NCBI GenBank assembly: GCA_025362395.1
Contig: JANYGK010000010.1
Span: 1-54,697 of the forward strand
Origin: Bacteroidota bacterium
GTDB taxonomy: Bacteria; Bacteroidota; Bacteroidia; B-17B0; Aurantibacillaceae
Direction of reading: 5' to 3'
DNA: 54,697 bases
Under the pieces are notes generated by a model that saw only the letters and a program-made list of their open reading frames with translations, was not told the origin of the DNA and ran no database searches. Below are positions 54,624 to 54,697 of this stretch, in pieces. The translations under genes and the position numbers were made by a program. Within the stretch, counting starts at the first letter, position 1, and every line of letters begins with the position of its first letter.

Positions 54624-54697
54624 ATTGGCATCGACATACTCTCCCGGGCTTTAGACCAAGTACCATCTGCGCTGGTGGGCTTAACTTCTCTGTTCGG
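54624..54697 (-). rRNA. rrf: 5S ribosomal RNA, 3' part (5' end outside window)
   Basis: On the minus strand the sequence reads CCGAACAGAGAAGTTAAGCC, then CCAGCGCAGATGGTACT and GGGAGAGTATGTCGATGCC, the conserved loop B to 3' end of bacterial 5S rRNA. About 74 nt are inside the window; the first 35-40 nt lie beyond it. The 23S and 16S genes should follow further out on the same strand. The exact 3' end (54623-54626) is estimated. Confidence 0.9.

Noticed and set aside
1-54697. CRISPR arrays, tRNA genes, prophage or transposase genes
   Set aside because: Scanning the gaps showed no regularly spaced repeats, no tRNA T-loop/cloverleaf pattern and no integrase, transposase or phage structural genes.

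Overview
The window is a chromosomal segment from a member of the Bacteroidota. The evidence is AT-rich DNA, secreted proteins with a type IX (Por) C-terminal sorting tail, several genes preceded by the Bacteroidota -7 promoter box TAnnTTTG, paired TPR-SpoIIE phosphatases, a WG-repeat protein and a GatB-type indirect Asn/Gln-tRNA pathway. Almost everything is ordinary chromosome. There is no phage, CRISPR array, transposase or integrase. A partial 5S rRNA at the right edge shows that an rRNA operon begins just beyond it.

Layout. 1-6.5 kb: a 5'-partial secreted M1 metallopeptidase, two tandem paralogous all-helical proteins of unknown function, purD and a small very basic exported protein. 6.6-10.8 kb: mnmH-selD, a two-gene selenium-to-tRNA operon, facing a membrane protein of the misnamed Gcr 'site-specific recombinase' family; the gap between them holds copy A of a structured dispersed repeat. 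11-19.6 kb: dxs, then a tightly coupled trio (giant coiled-coil membrane protein, RsbW-like ATPase, ybeY) converging on an ABC exporter. 19.7-26.7 kb: rpmH, a secreted GH18-CUB-T9SS protein, a glycosyltransferase, gcvT, a ComB homologue and a small membrane protein. 26.7-38.5 kb: an RNA pseudouridine synthase, a GT2-DUF2062 fusion, small envelope proteins, a WG-repeat protein, a 1242-residue NtrY-like histidine kinase and a TMTC-like GT-C/TPR protein with four calcium-loop motifs inserted in its first periplasmic loop. 38.5-54.7 kb: TPR-SpoIIE phosphatase, radA, patatin, dnaX, a small CarboxypepD_reg-like protein, purN, a second TPR-SpoIIE gene broken by a one-base frameshift, dnaG, an alpha/beta hydrolase, a beta-barrel-like protein, gatB and the end of 5S rRNA.

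How genes work together. purD and purN are both in de novo purine synthesis but sit apart. dnaX, dnaG and radA serve replication and repair. mnmH and selD form a self-contained selenouridine pathway. The RsbW-like ATPase, the two SpoIIE phosphatases and the large histidine kinase are regulatory pieces whose partners are not encoded here.

Most unusual items: (1) two diverged copies of a dispersed ~155-bp repeat, each carrying a different but internally complementary 10-11 bp stem; the copy next to dnaX lies inside an 11-bp inverted repeat and a 15-bp direct repeat, like a MITE; (2) the calcium-loop insertion in the TMTC-like protein; (3) the frameshifted TPR-SpoIIE gene; (4) the tandem paralogue pair. 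Nothing was searched against a database; family names come from motifs and memory of the families.
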